DNA of 64,000 nucleotides. Origin: Azolla caroliniana (lineage: Eukaryota; Polypodiophyta). Every line of letters starts with the position of its first letter. The stretch's first letter is position 1. A program made the position numbers and the translations under genes. The notes under the pieces are model-generated. The model worked only from the letters and a program-made list of their open reading frames with translations. It was not told where the DNA came from and made no database searches. This document shows positions 22,301 to 32,740 of the stretch, piece by piece. Location of the stretch: NCBI GenBank assembly GCA_043228905.1, contig JBHGNT010000013.1, positions 1,364,001-1,428,000 on the forward strand, written 5' to 3'.

Positions 22301-23428
22301 CCTTGAGAGCTCGGGTACATGTCGGACATTGTGAAGTACAACTGTAGAGCCACCTGCAAGGTTGAGCTCTACTGTGCCGATTCCAATGATGTCACAGTGT
22401 TGCGAGTTGCCGACTCGAACTGAGTCGGAGTGACGGATCGTATATTGCCGAAATTGGGATCGATGAGGAGTCACGTGAAATGACGCGCCCGAATCTAAGA
22501 GCCATGTGCTCGATTCTTCAGTCGTGAGCAGAACTTCTGATCCGACTGGATTTTCGATTGATAGTATATTCGGGTCGTTTGGTAGCACATCAGCTGAGGA
22601 GCTGACGTAATTGATCTCCTCATGCCGGCCACTCTTCTTGTCTGATTTCTGAGACTTGTCGTTCTTGTTCTTGAGTGTGCGGCAGTCGGCTTTGATGTGT
22701 CCGGGTTTCTTGCAATAGTTGCAGATTCGATTATCCCGTGACTGGCTCCGTCTTCGCTGATTGTTCGGCTGCCGTGAGGAATCTCTTCCTCGTATGTTCG
22801 ATCGGTCTGTCGAACCTTGTACTACATAAGCGTCGTCTGTTGAGTCTTTGGCGAAAGACTTTCTCCGAGCTGCTTCGGTCAGGATTGCGCTCGTGACTTC
22901 GGAGTATTTAACAGCCGTGGTTGACGCATTGCACACGGTTGTGACGAAAGTTTCCCATGATGAGGGAAGGCTGCTCATGAGTATCATAGCTCTGAGTTCA
23001 TCCTCGATTGCCGTCCCCTGAGATGAGATTTGGGAGCTTATGCTTTCGTACTCATTGAGATGTGCTTGAACCGAATCTGATTCTTTCATCTGCAAGTTGT
23101 AGAGGCGCCGGATCAGAAACATCTTTGTTGCAGCGACCTTCTTTTCATAAGTGTCCGACAGTGTTTTCCACAGTTCGAATGCTGTCGTACACGATTGCAC
23201 CGTAAAGTATACCGATTCCGATAGGTGCATCCGAATCGTGGCGCGGACGATTCTGTCCAGCTTCTGCCACTCAATTGGTTTGTATCCTTCTGGAGGTTCT
23301 TCATTTTCGATGGGATCGATTTGCCCCTTGACTATGAGATAGTCCTGCATTTGCTCCTTCCAGAAGTTGAAGTTCGATCCATCGAACTTTCGTAGACTCA
23401 TTTCTGACGAGCCGGATGTTGATGCCAT
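19397..23428 (-). CDS. copia Gag-Pol polyprotein, intact
   Basis: 1343 residues from an ATG, 681 bases from the primer site. Domain order: Gag core (about 10-190), CCHC knuckle CNYCKKPGHIKADC (236-249), protease WLLDSGASFHV (D312), pre-integrase zinc site (H440, H445, C471, C474), integrase with D501, D564 and E600 (HSDVCGP, RTDNGGEF, PEQNGIAER), RT (about 867-1110) with LDVKTAFLHGD and YVDD at 1017-1020, and RNase H (about 1188-1340) ending SKHIDVRYHFVRD. All catalytic residues are present. It cleaves itself into particle, protease, integrase and RT and drives its own retrotransposition. The PR-IN-RT-RH order defines Ty1/copia, as opposed to gypsy. No frame damage is visible. Confidence 0.96.
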   Translation of the reverse strand: MASTSGSSEMSLRKFDGSNFNFWKEQMQDYLIVKGQIDPIENEEPPEGYKPIEWQKLDRIVRATIRMHLSESVYFTVQSCTTAFELWKTLSDTYEKKVAATKMFLIRRLYNLQMKESDSVQAHLNEYESISSQISSQGTAIEDELRAMILMSSLPSSWETFVTTVCNASTTAVKYSEVTSAILTEAARRKSFAKDSTDDAYVVQGSTDRSNIRGRDSSRQPNNQRRRSQSRDNRICNYCKKPGHIKADCRTLKNKNDKSQKSDKKSGRHEEINYVSSSADVLPNDPNILSIENPVGSEVLLTTEESSTWLLDSGASFHVTPHRSQFRQYTIRHSDSVRVGNSQHCDIIGIGTVELNLAGGSTVVLHNVRHVPELSRPLISVGQLDEDGIRAGFSSGGWTLHRGNLLLARGPKIHSLYPLHVTLREGNLFLVDIPVSSLWHRRLGHLSKAGITHLSRAGYIPKLSFSDHQFCEHCQYGKQAAASHPTSAPRETRPLDLVHSDVCGPMPHQSLGGASYFVSFIDDSTRKVWAYPIRTKDLVFSIFSDWLAMVENQTDRKLKCFRTDNGGEFKSEEFVKFCRQRGIRRELTAPHSPEQNGIAERMNRTIQERIVSMLQHSGLSDGFWAEALLTAVHVINMSPSRPLGLQIPQELWIGSKTNYDKLRIFGCEAYALIPKDDRRKLAPWSRKCIFLGYGSDGEMGYRLWDPERRQIVRSSDVVFNESAMNPSVETPIEVRRVTFSDVPTLQEGPALNTRSASRVAEPYTTDSDNSDSAQQNNSLSDHPTSIPDATSPIIPQRSERLSQPPERYSPGIFFTDAGEPTSYEEASTSVDSATWHLAMESEMHSIRANKTWDLVELPKNRRALPCKWVYRLKQTSDSTTPKYKARLVAKGFRQEYGVDFDEIFSPVVKMTTLRFLLGVVAADNLELIQLDVKTAFLHGDLEEEIYMEQPKGFVATGQEHLVCRLRKSLYGLKQAPRQWYKKFDDFIQSIGFSKSDEDHCLFTNTAQDGSPIFLIIYVDDMLISGRHAGELADLIRQLRLKFAMKDLGPARHILGMKISRHRDKRHLFLSQTDYIGRVLERFNMQSAKSASTPLPMNLRLSQRDCPTSGSEGEDMKSVPYAPAVGSLMYLMVATRPDISHAVGVVSRFMHNPGRSHWNAVKHVFKYLAGTKDHDILFGPNSTSGVVGYTDSDFAGCIDSRKSTTGYCFKFGNGAISWKSKLQECTATSTTEAEYVAASDAAKEALWLSRLAHTFRQVDHDSAPVVYSDSQGAVALSRNPVHHNASKHIDVRYHFVRDCVISGKIGLEKISTTDNVADGMTKCLSADRFRSLRHQMGVTTNQSG

Positions 23429-24107
23429 CAGATTTGGTTTCGGTTGACGAAGCTCGGTTCGGAGTTGACTACGAACCTTGTTGGAGTGCAGCCGGTTGGC
23501 TCACCCGATATCGTTCTAGTCGGATTTGAACCCGAGTCGGTTCGGCTTCGGATATATGTATTGTTGAACTTGCTCGAATTGACTCCGGTAACTTGAGGGA
23601 CAGAACCGACTGGTCTTCCCGAATGTTGCCGAGTCGGAGTGAGCCCGGTTCGCTTCCGAATATATATGCCAAATACCGATTATTGAAACCGATTGTCTGG
23701 ACCGATTCTGCTTCGGGTGACTGCAGCGACGAGAGAGACGGATCCAACTGATCCTCCCGAATGTCGATCAGCCGGATGAAGCACGAATTTGGGTTGTTGT
23801 CTTGAGACCGATCTGCACCGAGTGGTTACAATGAGCGGCGAGCAGCGTTTGATGACCTCTTCGGATGCCGTTTAACCGAGTGGAGCACGATCGTGTCAAT
23901 GTTGCACAAGGGGATTTCACCTCGAGCGGTTACGATCACAAGGAACAGAGTACAACCGGCTGGCTTACTCCAAGCGAAGATGATCTAACGCGATGAGATG
24001 CAAGCCTCGTTTTTCTTCTTCTTCTCTCTTCTTCGAATGACGCAAGAAACCGAATGCTGTGCAGGCTAAGACGACGGCCGACAGCGGGTTGAAGGACCGA
24101 ATACTGT
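23429..24107 (-). other. copia D leader, no gene
   Basis: Untranslated region between primer site and polyprotein. It holds only short open frames without recognisable features. Confidence 0.6.
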
Positions 24108-24123
24108 GCAGGCTCTGATACCA
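24108..24123 (-). promoter_or_regulatory. primer binding site, initiator tRNA-Met
   Basis: The minus strand reads TGGTATCAGAGCCTGC, two bases inside the 5' LTR. This is the standard plant copia primer site complementary to the 3' end of tRNA-iMet. Confidence 0.92.
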
Positions 24124-24125
24124 AA

Positions 24126-24215
24126 TGTTGGAGACAAAGGCCGTCGATGCGGAAGATCAAGAAGCATTCGATTAGGGTTGAATACCTGCGTATGACAGTT
24201 TCCACGATCGTGCAC

Positions 24216-24248
<33 letters not shown>

Positions 24249-24430
24249 CAAAAGACTTTCTATTCAATAGAAACAAATAATACAACCAACCTTACAAAAA
24301 GGTTACAAGGTCACTATATATAGTGACCGACTTAGGGCAACTACCATTTATGCTAATTACACAAATGGCCCAAACTTGATCTATACAAAGGGATAGTGTG
24401 AATACGTCCATTATACACTTGTATTCGACA
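24126..24430 (-). repeat. copia D 5' LTR
   Basis: 305 bp; TG...CA ends; (GA)n at about 24219-24248. Apart from the microsatellite it looks identical to the 3' LTR, implying a recent insertion. Confidence 0.93.
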
Positions 24431-25526
24431 GGGAGATGAGTGGAAAACAACATTTCGTACTCGGTATGGTCATTTCGAGTATACAGTCATGCCTTTCGGG
24501 CTCACAAATGCACCTGCCGTATTCCAACATATGGCAAATGACATCTTCCGGGATTTCTTGGATATTTTTCTAATCATCTACCTAGATGATCTATTGATTT
24601 ACTCTAAAACACAGGGGGAGCATGATATACATGTGCGGCAAGTACTTGAACGCCTAAGGAAGTATGGTCTTTACGCCAAACTTGAGAAATGCAGTTTTGA
24701 TTACAAACAAGTCGAATTTTTGGGATACACTATTTCATCCCAGGGTGTTTTCATGGACCCGACAAAAGTCCAAACAATATTGGAATGGAAACCCCCATGC
24801 TCAGTTCGGGATGTCCAGTGTTTCCTCGGATTTGCGAACTTCTATCACAAATTCATACATAATTATTCAAGCATTGTGTTGCCCCTTACTCAACTCACCA
24901 AGAAAAATCAAGCATTTTTTTGGAGTATCGAAGCGGACAAGGCTTTTACGAAGCTGAAAGAGGCATTCACATCAGCACCCATCCTAGCACATATTGATCC
25001 TGAAAAGCCATTTACTATTGAGGCGGATGCATCAGACTTTGCATTGGGGAGTATCCTATCGCAACCAGGCGAGGATGGGCAAATACATCCAGTCGCGTTT
25101 CACTCGAGAAAGTTTACTGTTTCGGAGATAAACTATGAGGTGCATGACAAGGAGTTACTAGCTGTGGTCGACTCATTTGAGCAATGGCGTCATTTTCTAG
25201 AAGGATCACCTCATCAGATTATCATTTATAGTGATCACAAAAATCTCACATATTTTCAAACAGCTCGAGTATTAAATAGACGACAAGCTCGGTGGGCCCA
25301 ATTTCTAACGCGTTTCGATTTCAAGATCATTTTTCGCCCCGGAAAACAACAAGGGAAAGCAGATGCTCTGTCTCGGCGTTCGTATCTAGCACTTCGACCT
25401 GGAGATCCGGCCTTTGACAATCAAAAGCAAACTCTCCTCGGGCCATCAAAGCTACAGGTAACAACAATTTATGCCACACCACTTGATTCTACCCTTCTTG
25501 ACAGTATTCGGCAACAACTTCATTAG
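24431..25526 (+). pseudogene. element C RT-RNase H, 3' part
   Basis: Continues the RT cut by copia D: MPFGLTNAPAVFQHM, then FLIIYLDDLLIYS with the catalytic YLDD, the connection motif FLGFANFYHKFI, and RNase H with FTIEADASDFALG, YEVHDKELLAVV and IYSDHKNLTYF. The frame ends at TAG 25524. Copies LTR-retrotransposon RNA into DNA when intact. Confidence 0.9.
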
Positions 25527-27001
25527 GATGATTTTGCTAAGGATGTCTTAGCCCACTGTGGTTCAAGACGTCGATCTTGCTCGACATTGCCAGGGTCATC
25601 TCAACATTATTAGGACTTCAAGTGGCAAGATGGTTTACTCTTCTACAAGAATCTCCTTTACGTCCCCGACGGATCACCCCGACTTCAAGTGTTGGAACAT
25701 TGTCATGATGCCCCCATGGCTGGACATTTTGGTATTTCCAAGACCATTGAGCTGGTGAAACGTTCGTTTTGGTGGCCTCACTTGCAAAAAAATTTCGAAG
25801 ATTATGTTCGCACTTGTGACACCTGTTGTCGCGCCAAAATACCCCGGCATCACCCTTATGGCTTACTACAACCATTACCCCCTCCCAACAAGCCATGGCA
25901 GTCTATTTCTATGGATTTCATTACGGATCTGCCACCTTCCAAAGGCTTTGATACTATTTTAACAGTAGTGGATCGGTTCACCAAGATGGCACATTTTGTC
26001 CCATGTGTAAAGACCATCAATAGTGAAGAAACTGCAGATCTCATTATGCGTGAAGTGTTTCGCCATCATGGTCTCCCAAATGATATTATTAGCGATCGAG
26101 GTCCTCAATTTATCTCACACTTTTGGAAGCACCTATGGCAGGCCTCAAAATCTCTTGCAAACTCTCTTCGGCTTATCATCCACAAACTGACGGACAAACA
26201 GAGCGCACAAATCAAACGCTCGAGCAATATCTTCGATGTTTCATTAGTTATCAACAAGATGATTGGAGTAAAATTTTACATCTTGCCGAGTTTGCATACA
26301 ACAACACGGTCCACTCTTCTACCAAAGTTACACCTTTCTTTGCCTACACCGGCAACCACCCTCGATGGTGTATACTGGATCTTCCTGAGGTGTCACGAAA
26401 CCCTAGTGCGGCGCATCACCTCCACCGACTACAACAAATCCAGTTCGAGTTATCGTCACATCTTCAGAAAGTGCAAGCACACCATAAGACCAATGCCGAT
26501 CGAAATCGTCTTAAGTCTCTATTTAAGGTTGGTGACCGTGTATGGTTGCTTCGTCGTCACATCAATACTACCCGACCGTGTGCTAAGCTTGACTATCAAC
26601 GCTTAGGTCCTTTTGTCATCACGGCGCAGATTAATGATGCAACATTTCGTCTTAACCTTCCTGCACATATGCGGCTTCAACCTGTCTTTCATAGCTCTCT
26701 TTTGGAACCTTGCCACACCTCTTTAATTCCTGATCGTGTCGTGCCACCACCGCCTTCTGTACAACTTGTGGACGGCCCCGAATACGAGGTAGCTGCTATT
26801 CTCAATTCTAAGATTGTGTGCAATAAGCTTTATTATCTAGTTGATTGGCTTGGTTATCCTCCGAGTGATCGCACTTGGGAACCCATCGATAACGTTTGCA
26901 ATGCTGAAGCTCTGGTCAACGACTTCCATCGTCACTATCCAAACAAGCCCGGCCCAACCATGTTAACGCCGACTTCCACTCGGCGTTCTCGAAGGAGGGA
27001 T
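25527..27001 (+). pseudogene. element C integrase with chromodomain
   Basis: The same frame continues past stops at 25524 and 25611. The zinc-binding part has H...H and CDTCCRAK, and the core has SMDFITDLP and ISDRGPQF. A one-base loss near 26142 shifts the frame, after which SAYHPQTDGQTERTNQ gives the catalytic Glu. A GPY/F-like region follows, and the C-terminus YEVAAILNSKI...YYLVDWLGYP.SDRTWEP is a chromodomain, expected to bind modified histone tails and steer integration. A purine tract (26991-27003) precedes the 3' LTR. Confidence 0.88.
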
Positions 27002-27003
27002 AG

Positions 27004-27412
27004 TGTCATGAACACATGAACATTATGGCGTCACCCGGACTTGAACCTCGAACCTTGTAATTCATACTTGAAAACCTCAACCATTAAGATAGCTTATTGT
27101 TATATGAAAAAATAAAAGCTACTTCTTGTATTACATTGATTATTGTAAAAACTCTAGATTATTCTAGAATGTTCTAGAATGTCCTAGAGCATTCTAGGTC
27201 TAGAACATTCTAGAACATTCTAGAAATCTCTAAGCTATTCCATAGGAACCTATAAATAAGCGCATACATGTACTCTCAAATCAATTCGAATCAACACCAG
27301 TCTTTAGCTCTCATTACATATCTTGTATCCATTCTCTTTCTTTCTCTATCTTATACATCCATTCTTCTCTATCCTTCTTCCATCACTCTATCTTTTATCC
27401 TTGGTTCTGACA
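27004..27412 (+). repeat. element C 3' LTR
   Basis: 409 bp copy with TATAAATA at 27251 and the self-primer sequence at 27283-27294. It carries the same antisense tRNA-like module at about 27027-27097. Confidence 0.92.
27027..27097 (-). other. tRNA-like module in C 3' LTR
   Basis: Same D-arm-like and T-arm-like blocks as at 16182-16252. Confidence 0.5.
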
Positions 27413-27483
27413 GGTACTCCATGTCCTATCTGGAGAGACCAAAAATGTAGTTTTTCACGTAGTGTGGGAATTACACTACGACA
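27413..27483 (-). repeat. element B 3' LTR, inner part
   Basis: Resumes B's LTR after C (GGTACTCCATGTCC...), ending ACACTACGACA; matches 37229-37303. Confidence 0.88.
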
Positions 27484-28859
27484 CTCGCCCCCTCCTAACC
27501 CGCACATCCTCTGGTATGTGCTGAAGTCCCCGATGCTTGCTATTCACCTTCATCCGAAGCTTCATCCGAAGCTTCCTCCGATTCTCCCCTTAAGTCGACT
27601 ATGAGTTCTAATCCACTTTCTTCGCTTTCCGCATCACCGCGATCTTCATCCGATTGCTGCTTCTGGTCGGTCTTGTCTAGGATCACATAGGGTTCTTCAT
27701 CAGTCCGCTTCTTGAAAATCTTTACCCGTTTCCCGGCTATAGGCACTCGTAGCATCGTTCCATCTAACTCGCATAGTCAGTAAGTTCCATTGTCAAAAAC
27801 TTTCCGAACCTCATATGGCTCGAACCACCTTTTCGCGAACTTCCACATCGTTGTATGTTGATGATCCAAACTACTGTCATACACAATCACCCAATCTCCT
27901 TCTTCAATCTTCCGCGGTCGTAGTCGGTGCTTTGTGTCGAACCGGCTTTTATTCCGGAATCGCGCTTCTTGTTATCGGCGTATTGCTTCTGCTATGTCTT
28001 CTGGTCTTCCTTCCAGTTGTCGTATCCAGACCGCTAGTAGTTCTTCCCAGCTCATCTCTTCCTTCCATGGTAGCATTGTCCATGTCGCGATTGTGGTTTC
28101 CGTCGGCATTACCGGTGCTTGTCCGGTCATGAGTTCTACCGGCATGTAACCGGTTACGGAGCTATGCGTCGCCCGATCCGCCCGTAGTGCATACGGGAGC
28201 ATCTGTGGCCAATCCATCACCCTTCCGTCACATGCTTTGGCAAGTGCTTTGACGATCGGACTATGTCCTCGCTCGACCTTCCCGTTAGCTTCCGGATTAT
28301 ATGTTGTTGTTAGTGTTAACCGAACTCCATGTTTGGCGAAGAATCCCGTAGCTTTATCGGAGTAAATTTCTCCCCGATCCGCAATCACTTGTCCTATGCA
28401 CCCGTACCTACAAAACACTTCTTCCAAAAGGAATTGGCATACCGTAGAACACGTTTTCCTCCGTAGCGCCCAACCTTCTACTTGATTTGTGAGATCTTCC
28501 CGAGCTAACACCAAGTACTTCTTTTGTCCGATCCCGGTTGGCATGGCTTCAATGTCGACCATCCATTTGAAGTTGATTGTCGGTGAGAATGTCGGATGTA
28601 ACTCATCTCGGTGTCGAACTCCGGAGTAGATTTGACACTTCTCGCAGCTTTTCGTGAACTCTGCTATATTTTTGTACATGTTCTTCCACCAATATTTTTG
28701 CTTGATCATCCCAAATGTTGCCCATGTTCCTCGATGTCCAGCCCAATCGGATTCGTGAAATTCGGACATTATCCAGTTTCGTTGCTCTTTCGTCCCGACT
28801 ACTCGAAGTGGTATGCCATCCGGTCTTTTCGGCTCCCTCCATAAAAATCTATTTTTCAA
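27484..28859 (-). pseudogene. element B integrase
   Basis: The long frame at 28859-27972 has HESDWAGHRG and CEKCQIYSG (zinc site), MVDIEAMPTG (first Asp), VIADRGEIYS (second Asp) and NPEANGKVERGH (catalytic Glu). Open pieces down to about 27540 give an SH3-like and acidic C-terminus (LRVPIAGKRVKIFKK). B's polypurine tract, GGAGGGGGCGAG on the minus strand, directly adjoins the LTR at 27484. No chromodomain is seen, unlike C. Confidence 0.85.
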
Positions 28860-28868
28860 GAAGAACTT

Positions 28869-31090
28869 TCAGACTTGCCGTTTCTTACTTTGGATCTCGG
28901 CTCTCTTCTCTTTATTGTCCGATGATTCCTCGATTTCTCGTAGCATTTTCCTGATCAACAAGCTTTCTCCCTCGTATTCTTCTTCCCGGAATTCTTGGAT
29001 TATGTCCACCCAGCATATGTGCTCCGAAGCAAAGTAGTCTTCGGAAACTTCTTCATTATCGGATTCGGTTATGTCATCTCCGAACCGTGCCCTTGACAGC
29101 ATATCCGCTACATCGTTGTCTTTTCCGGAGATGTGTCTTACCTCCGGATTAAGTGACTTAACATATGCAATCCATCTTAGCATAGCCACATCCGGTATCG
29201 TGCAACACCGCATCATCCCGTGTATCGGAAGACAATCCGTTTTGATCACCACTTCGGCTCCGATCAAATAAACTCCATCCGATTTGATTGCCGACACAAC
29301 TCCCCATAATTCTCTTTTAACTTGTGCATATCCGCGTTGCCTTTCGTTGAGAACCTTTGCTCCCAATCGGATCGGATATCGCGAACCTTCTGGATCGGCT
29401 TGATTGATGACCCATCTGATTCCGGTTCGACTTGTGTCAACTGTTACTATGATCGGTTGGTCATAGTTCGGCTTCTTTAGTGCTTCTGCCCTCCGTAGAG
29501 ATTTCTTGAGCTTCTTCACGGCTTTGGTATGCTCCGGTTTCCATTCGAACTTCTTCCCCTTCTGCAACAAGTGATAAAGCGGGTCCGCAATATGTGTGTA
29601 GTGCGGAATCCATATGTGGTAGAATGCACATGCTCCAAGAAACCTTCGAACTTCGGATTGTGACTCGCATACTTCTTTCATAGCTTCAATCGCATCGATC
29701 TTGGTTGGTGATGGTCTTTGGCCGTAGGGCCCACATAGATGTCCGACTACCAATATTTCTTCTTGTCCGAATGCCGATTTCTCTCCGGAAAGTGTTAGAT
29801 GCACATCTTCTAACTTCCGTAACACTTTCTCACAATCACGGATATGGTTGACTACAAACCTTCGGCATCCCCGTTCATCCATAGCTTCATCTTTTTCTTC
29901 CACCGCACACCCTTTCATCGGAATGTCATCTAGGAACGACATCGTTATCTCCGGTATGCAATCCCGGAGCACCTTGTTCATCGCATTCATCATATCGGAG
30001 TTTGTCACTGAGTTCGTCGCGCCTTGTGGTAGCGTACACATCCGGACTAATCCTATCGGTGTCCGCATGGTAGTGATGTCTTGGCTATTCACAGCTAGTT
30101 GGAATTGGTGATATCCGGAGTATAGGTCTTCGATGGAGTATATCGCACGACCGGCAAATGCTTCCACAAATTCGTCCACTATCAGACCGACTCCGGAGTT
30201 CCAGATTGTGACCTTGTTTACTGGTTGCAAATCTTGAATAAATTGGAGTGACCCATTCTTCTTCGGAACCGTAAACCATCGATTTGAGTACGGAGCATTT
30301 GATGGCTCTAGAATCCCCATCACCACCTTCTCCTTGAGCACGTCGATGATTTTCGGAATATGTGCCCGTGGCACCGGAATCAGCTTCAGGTTCCACGACA
30401 TATGGTCAATCGTGAAGATCACCATCGGCTCCACTATCTTCGGGTCAGCGCATCCTATTTCTTTCGATGTAAATGCAAATGCTCTCCCATGTCGCTCTAG
30501 CATCCTACGGAATCGTTCTTCTTCATTCTTTAATAGGAACCCACCTCCACCGATCCGAAGTTTCTTCCGGGTCTCATCCGTGACGGCATGTCCGATATCC
30601 ATGGACTTCCGAAGTGTCGGATCCCTCAAGACTTCTTTCCTCTTTTGTTCACTATCTACGGGTAACGGTCCCGCGGCCGGTCTCACTTTCTTCTCCACGG
30701 TCTTGTATTTCGTACTTACTAGTGCTTCTTCGTTGCGGAGCGCATCCGGCCCCATTTTCACAATAATCTTGTACATCTCGACCGACTCCACCGGAATTAC
30801 CCGATTTCCCTGGATTGTATCTTCCGCGAGCTCTTCAAGCCGTTGTAGTGTGTTCCCATAGAACACCTCTTCGACTATGCCCGCGATTTCTTCGTCTTCT
30901 TTTATTATTGATGCCAACCATAACTTATCCTCCACTTTTCGGTATTCTTTCTTCATTCCTCCGGTTACGGCCGTGTACGTGGATGCCCCATCCGAACCGA
31001 TTCGTACTTGTTTTGCACCGAGAGGTTTCTTCCTGTGTGGGGTATCAGGGCTTCTCAGACTATCACTTCCCCACTCCGCAACAGTCCGCT
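28869..31090 (-). pseudogene. element B reverse transcriptase-RNase H
   Basis: A 695-codon frame (30956-28869) extends open to about 31100. The fingers/palm have SNRWFTVPKKNGSLQFIQDL (about 225-243), AIYSIEDLYSGYHQ (Asp 277), LPQGATNSV and FLDD (341-344) in place of the usual YLDD. RNase H starts near residue 500 (IIVTVDTS) and ends ISGKDNDVADMLSRA. FLDD followed by IPMKGC resembles gypsy elements described mostly from fungi and algae. Frameshifts separate it from protease upstream, near 31110, and from integrase downstream. Confidence 0.87.
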
Positions 31091-31753
31091 CTAAAAATCC
31101 ATTCTTGTTGGGGATAGTCCTCGCACCGTTAGGAATTGGACGGATTTCCCTCCGTTTTGGCTCCGAATTCGTGCAAAAGCTGCACCACTATCGAGCACCC
31201 CCATCTCCATCCATGATGCTGTGATAAATGGTTGCCTGAGGATCACGGAATGTGAGACCTCATTTTGTACAAAGAAATTTTGGTCGATCTCGACATCCCC
31301 GATCTTCACCGTCACATCCGAACAAGCCGCAAATAGATCTTCCGTTGCTTTAGTGACCGCCCGGATCTTCCACCCATGATTCATGTTAATAGGCCACTTA
31401 CCCTTCCGGTAGAATTCCTTGGACATCAAGTTGATCTCCGATCCATGATCAATCAATGCTAGCACGGGTTCTTTGATGTTACCGATTCGGACCGGAGTCT
31501 CTGTAGTTGCGCGTGCCCAGTGTGGCTTTGTGTAGTGAGAATTCGGTATTTCGCCATCCAATTCAGTGTCATTCATTAGAACGGTATTTGCATTCACCCT
31601 TGGAGCGTTCTCCTCTGTACTTTTCCTTTTTCTCTTCACGAGATCCACAAGAAGGTCGTGGAACTCCTTCTTCGCTATTCCGAGTAATTTTCAAAGCGAA
31701 AAATCTACCCGGCTATCGAGGATTCTCTCCTCGAACACCTTTTTCAAGTCCGT
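31091..31753 (-). pseudogene. element B aspartic protease
   Basis: 31648-31091 encodes the protease with loop LALIDHGSEINLM; D-H-G-S replaces the common D-T/S-G-A. TKPHWARATTETPVRIG just before it recurs at 63918-63980 in element Z. Stops lie between this frame and gag at about 31741 and 31690, where Z reads through, so these are decay in B. Confidence 0.8.
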
Positions 31754-32740
31754 TTATTGTTCGATCTCCGAGGCGAGCTTGAATGCCGGAATCATCTTTT
31801 CTTTTCCCTTACCTCCGGAGTTCCAGCTTTCCGGTGTCTTTGACGGACCGGCTGCCTCATCCGTGCGCCGTCGCTTCTCATCTACATACACTTCATGCAA
31901 TTGGCATAACGCAAACACGCTATTCTTATCGACAGAGCACTCCCATCCTATAGCTTCCCGGATGCCTTCCGCGGTGCTTCGGATCTTGTTAGAGTCGGTT
32001 TTCTTGGTGTTTTCTAGCACTTCCAGCCAAAAAGACACCTTTGCTCCCGATGACTCCCCGACACATATTCCCGCGGTTGTCGCGTAATTGTTCTTCGCCG
32101 CTATTTCCTCCTCTAGGATCTTCTTCATGCCGCCTTTCCGGAAATTCGGTCGGAGTGGCTTCCGAGAGTCCATCGAATGAATCTGATTTCCCTCGTAGTA
32201 GATAAGATCCTGTCGTAACGCCTCCTTGTGCTCGTCGCAATCCCTCCGATCATGTTTGGTGCTATCGCACCATATGCATCGACGGTCCATATACTTGGAA
32301 CTTGTGGGACGGTCATCCGACTTCTTCACCATCGCGATTTTTAGATTCTCCATCTCCTTCAACAACTGCTCCATAGTAGTTGCGTCGATTCCCTTCTCAG
32401 TGGTAGCTTCCCGAACCCGCGGTTGATGGTCTTCCGATCCGGATCTTGGTTTCGGAATCAGTTCCGAAACCCTCTTTTCTTCGTTGGCAAGCCATTGCCC
32501 CCTCTTTGTGTATCGCGCGACGATATCCCGCACACTTTCCCATGTTTCGGTGAGGCCACTCTCGGTATTCGTGTCCTCTAGAAGCACTCCAAGATCCTTC
32601 CGGTCCCGGACGTCTACGGCTCGTAAGAACATGATAACTTTGTCCGGTGCGAGGATAACTTGATCTCTCGCAGACAACCTCCTGAACCGACTTTCGAATG
32701 CCGAAAACACATCGAGGACCTTCATCCCCTTGTCCGGCGT
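31754..32740 (-). pseudogene. element B gag, C-terminal part with zinc knuckle
   Basis: 324 codons with a capsid-like ALP-type helix-rich core and one CCHC box, CIWCDSTKHDRRDC. The frame joins directly to 36000-36368 when TR-GAG1 and one GCGT copy are removed, giving a continuous FEDWVETPDKG..KVLDVF. The same core appears in the TR-GAG ORFs and in Z (LEDD..A.G.....W..V). Confidence 0.82.

Larger units (their letters stand above)
18879..24430 (-). mobile_element. intact Ty1/copia retrotransposon D
   Basis: 5552 bp flanked by GGGAG (18874-18878 and 24431-24435). The LTRs (18879-19203 and 24126-24430) differ essentially only in a GA/CA microsatellite. It has an iMet primer site, a polypurine tract and one uninterrupted 1343-codon polyprotein, all on the minus strand. 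It is the innermost and youngest insertion of the left nest and the only element in the window that looks competent. It sits inside the RT gene of C. Confidence 0.95.
16159..27412 (+). mobile_element. Ty3/gypsy chromovirus C, split by copia D
   Basis: Two 409-bp LTRs (TGTCATGAAC...TTCTGACA) flanked by GGTAC duplications at 16154-16158 and 27413-27417. The internal region encodes gag with a zinc knuckle, protease, RT, RNase H, integrase and a C-terminal chromodomain, which makes it a chromovirus. There is no canonical TGG primer site; instead the LTR appears to supply its own primer (see 16570). The element is dead: in-frame stops at 17556, 25524 and 25611, a shift near 17810, a one-base loss near 26142, Arg in the protease active loop, and the 5.5-kb copia insertion in RT. 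Confidence 0.9.

Noticed and set aside
23429-24107. Extra small genes in the copia leader
   Set aside because: Short frames with no recognisable features; the region is the expected untranslated leader.
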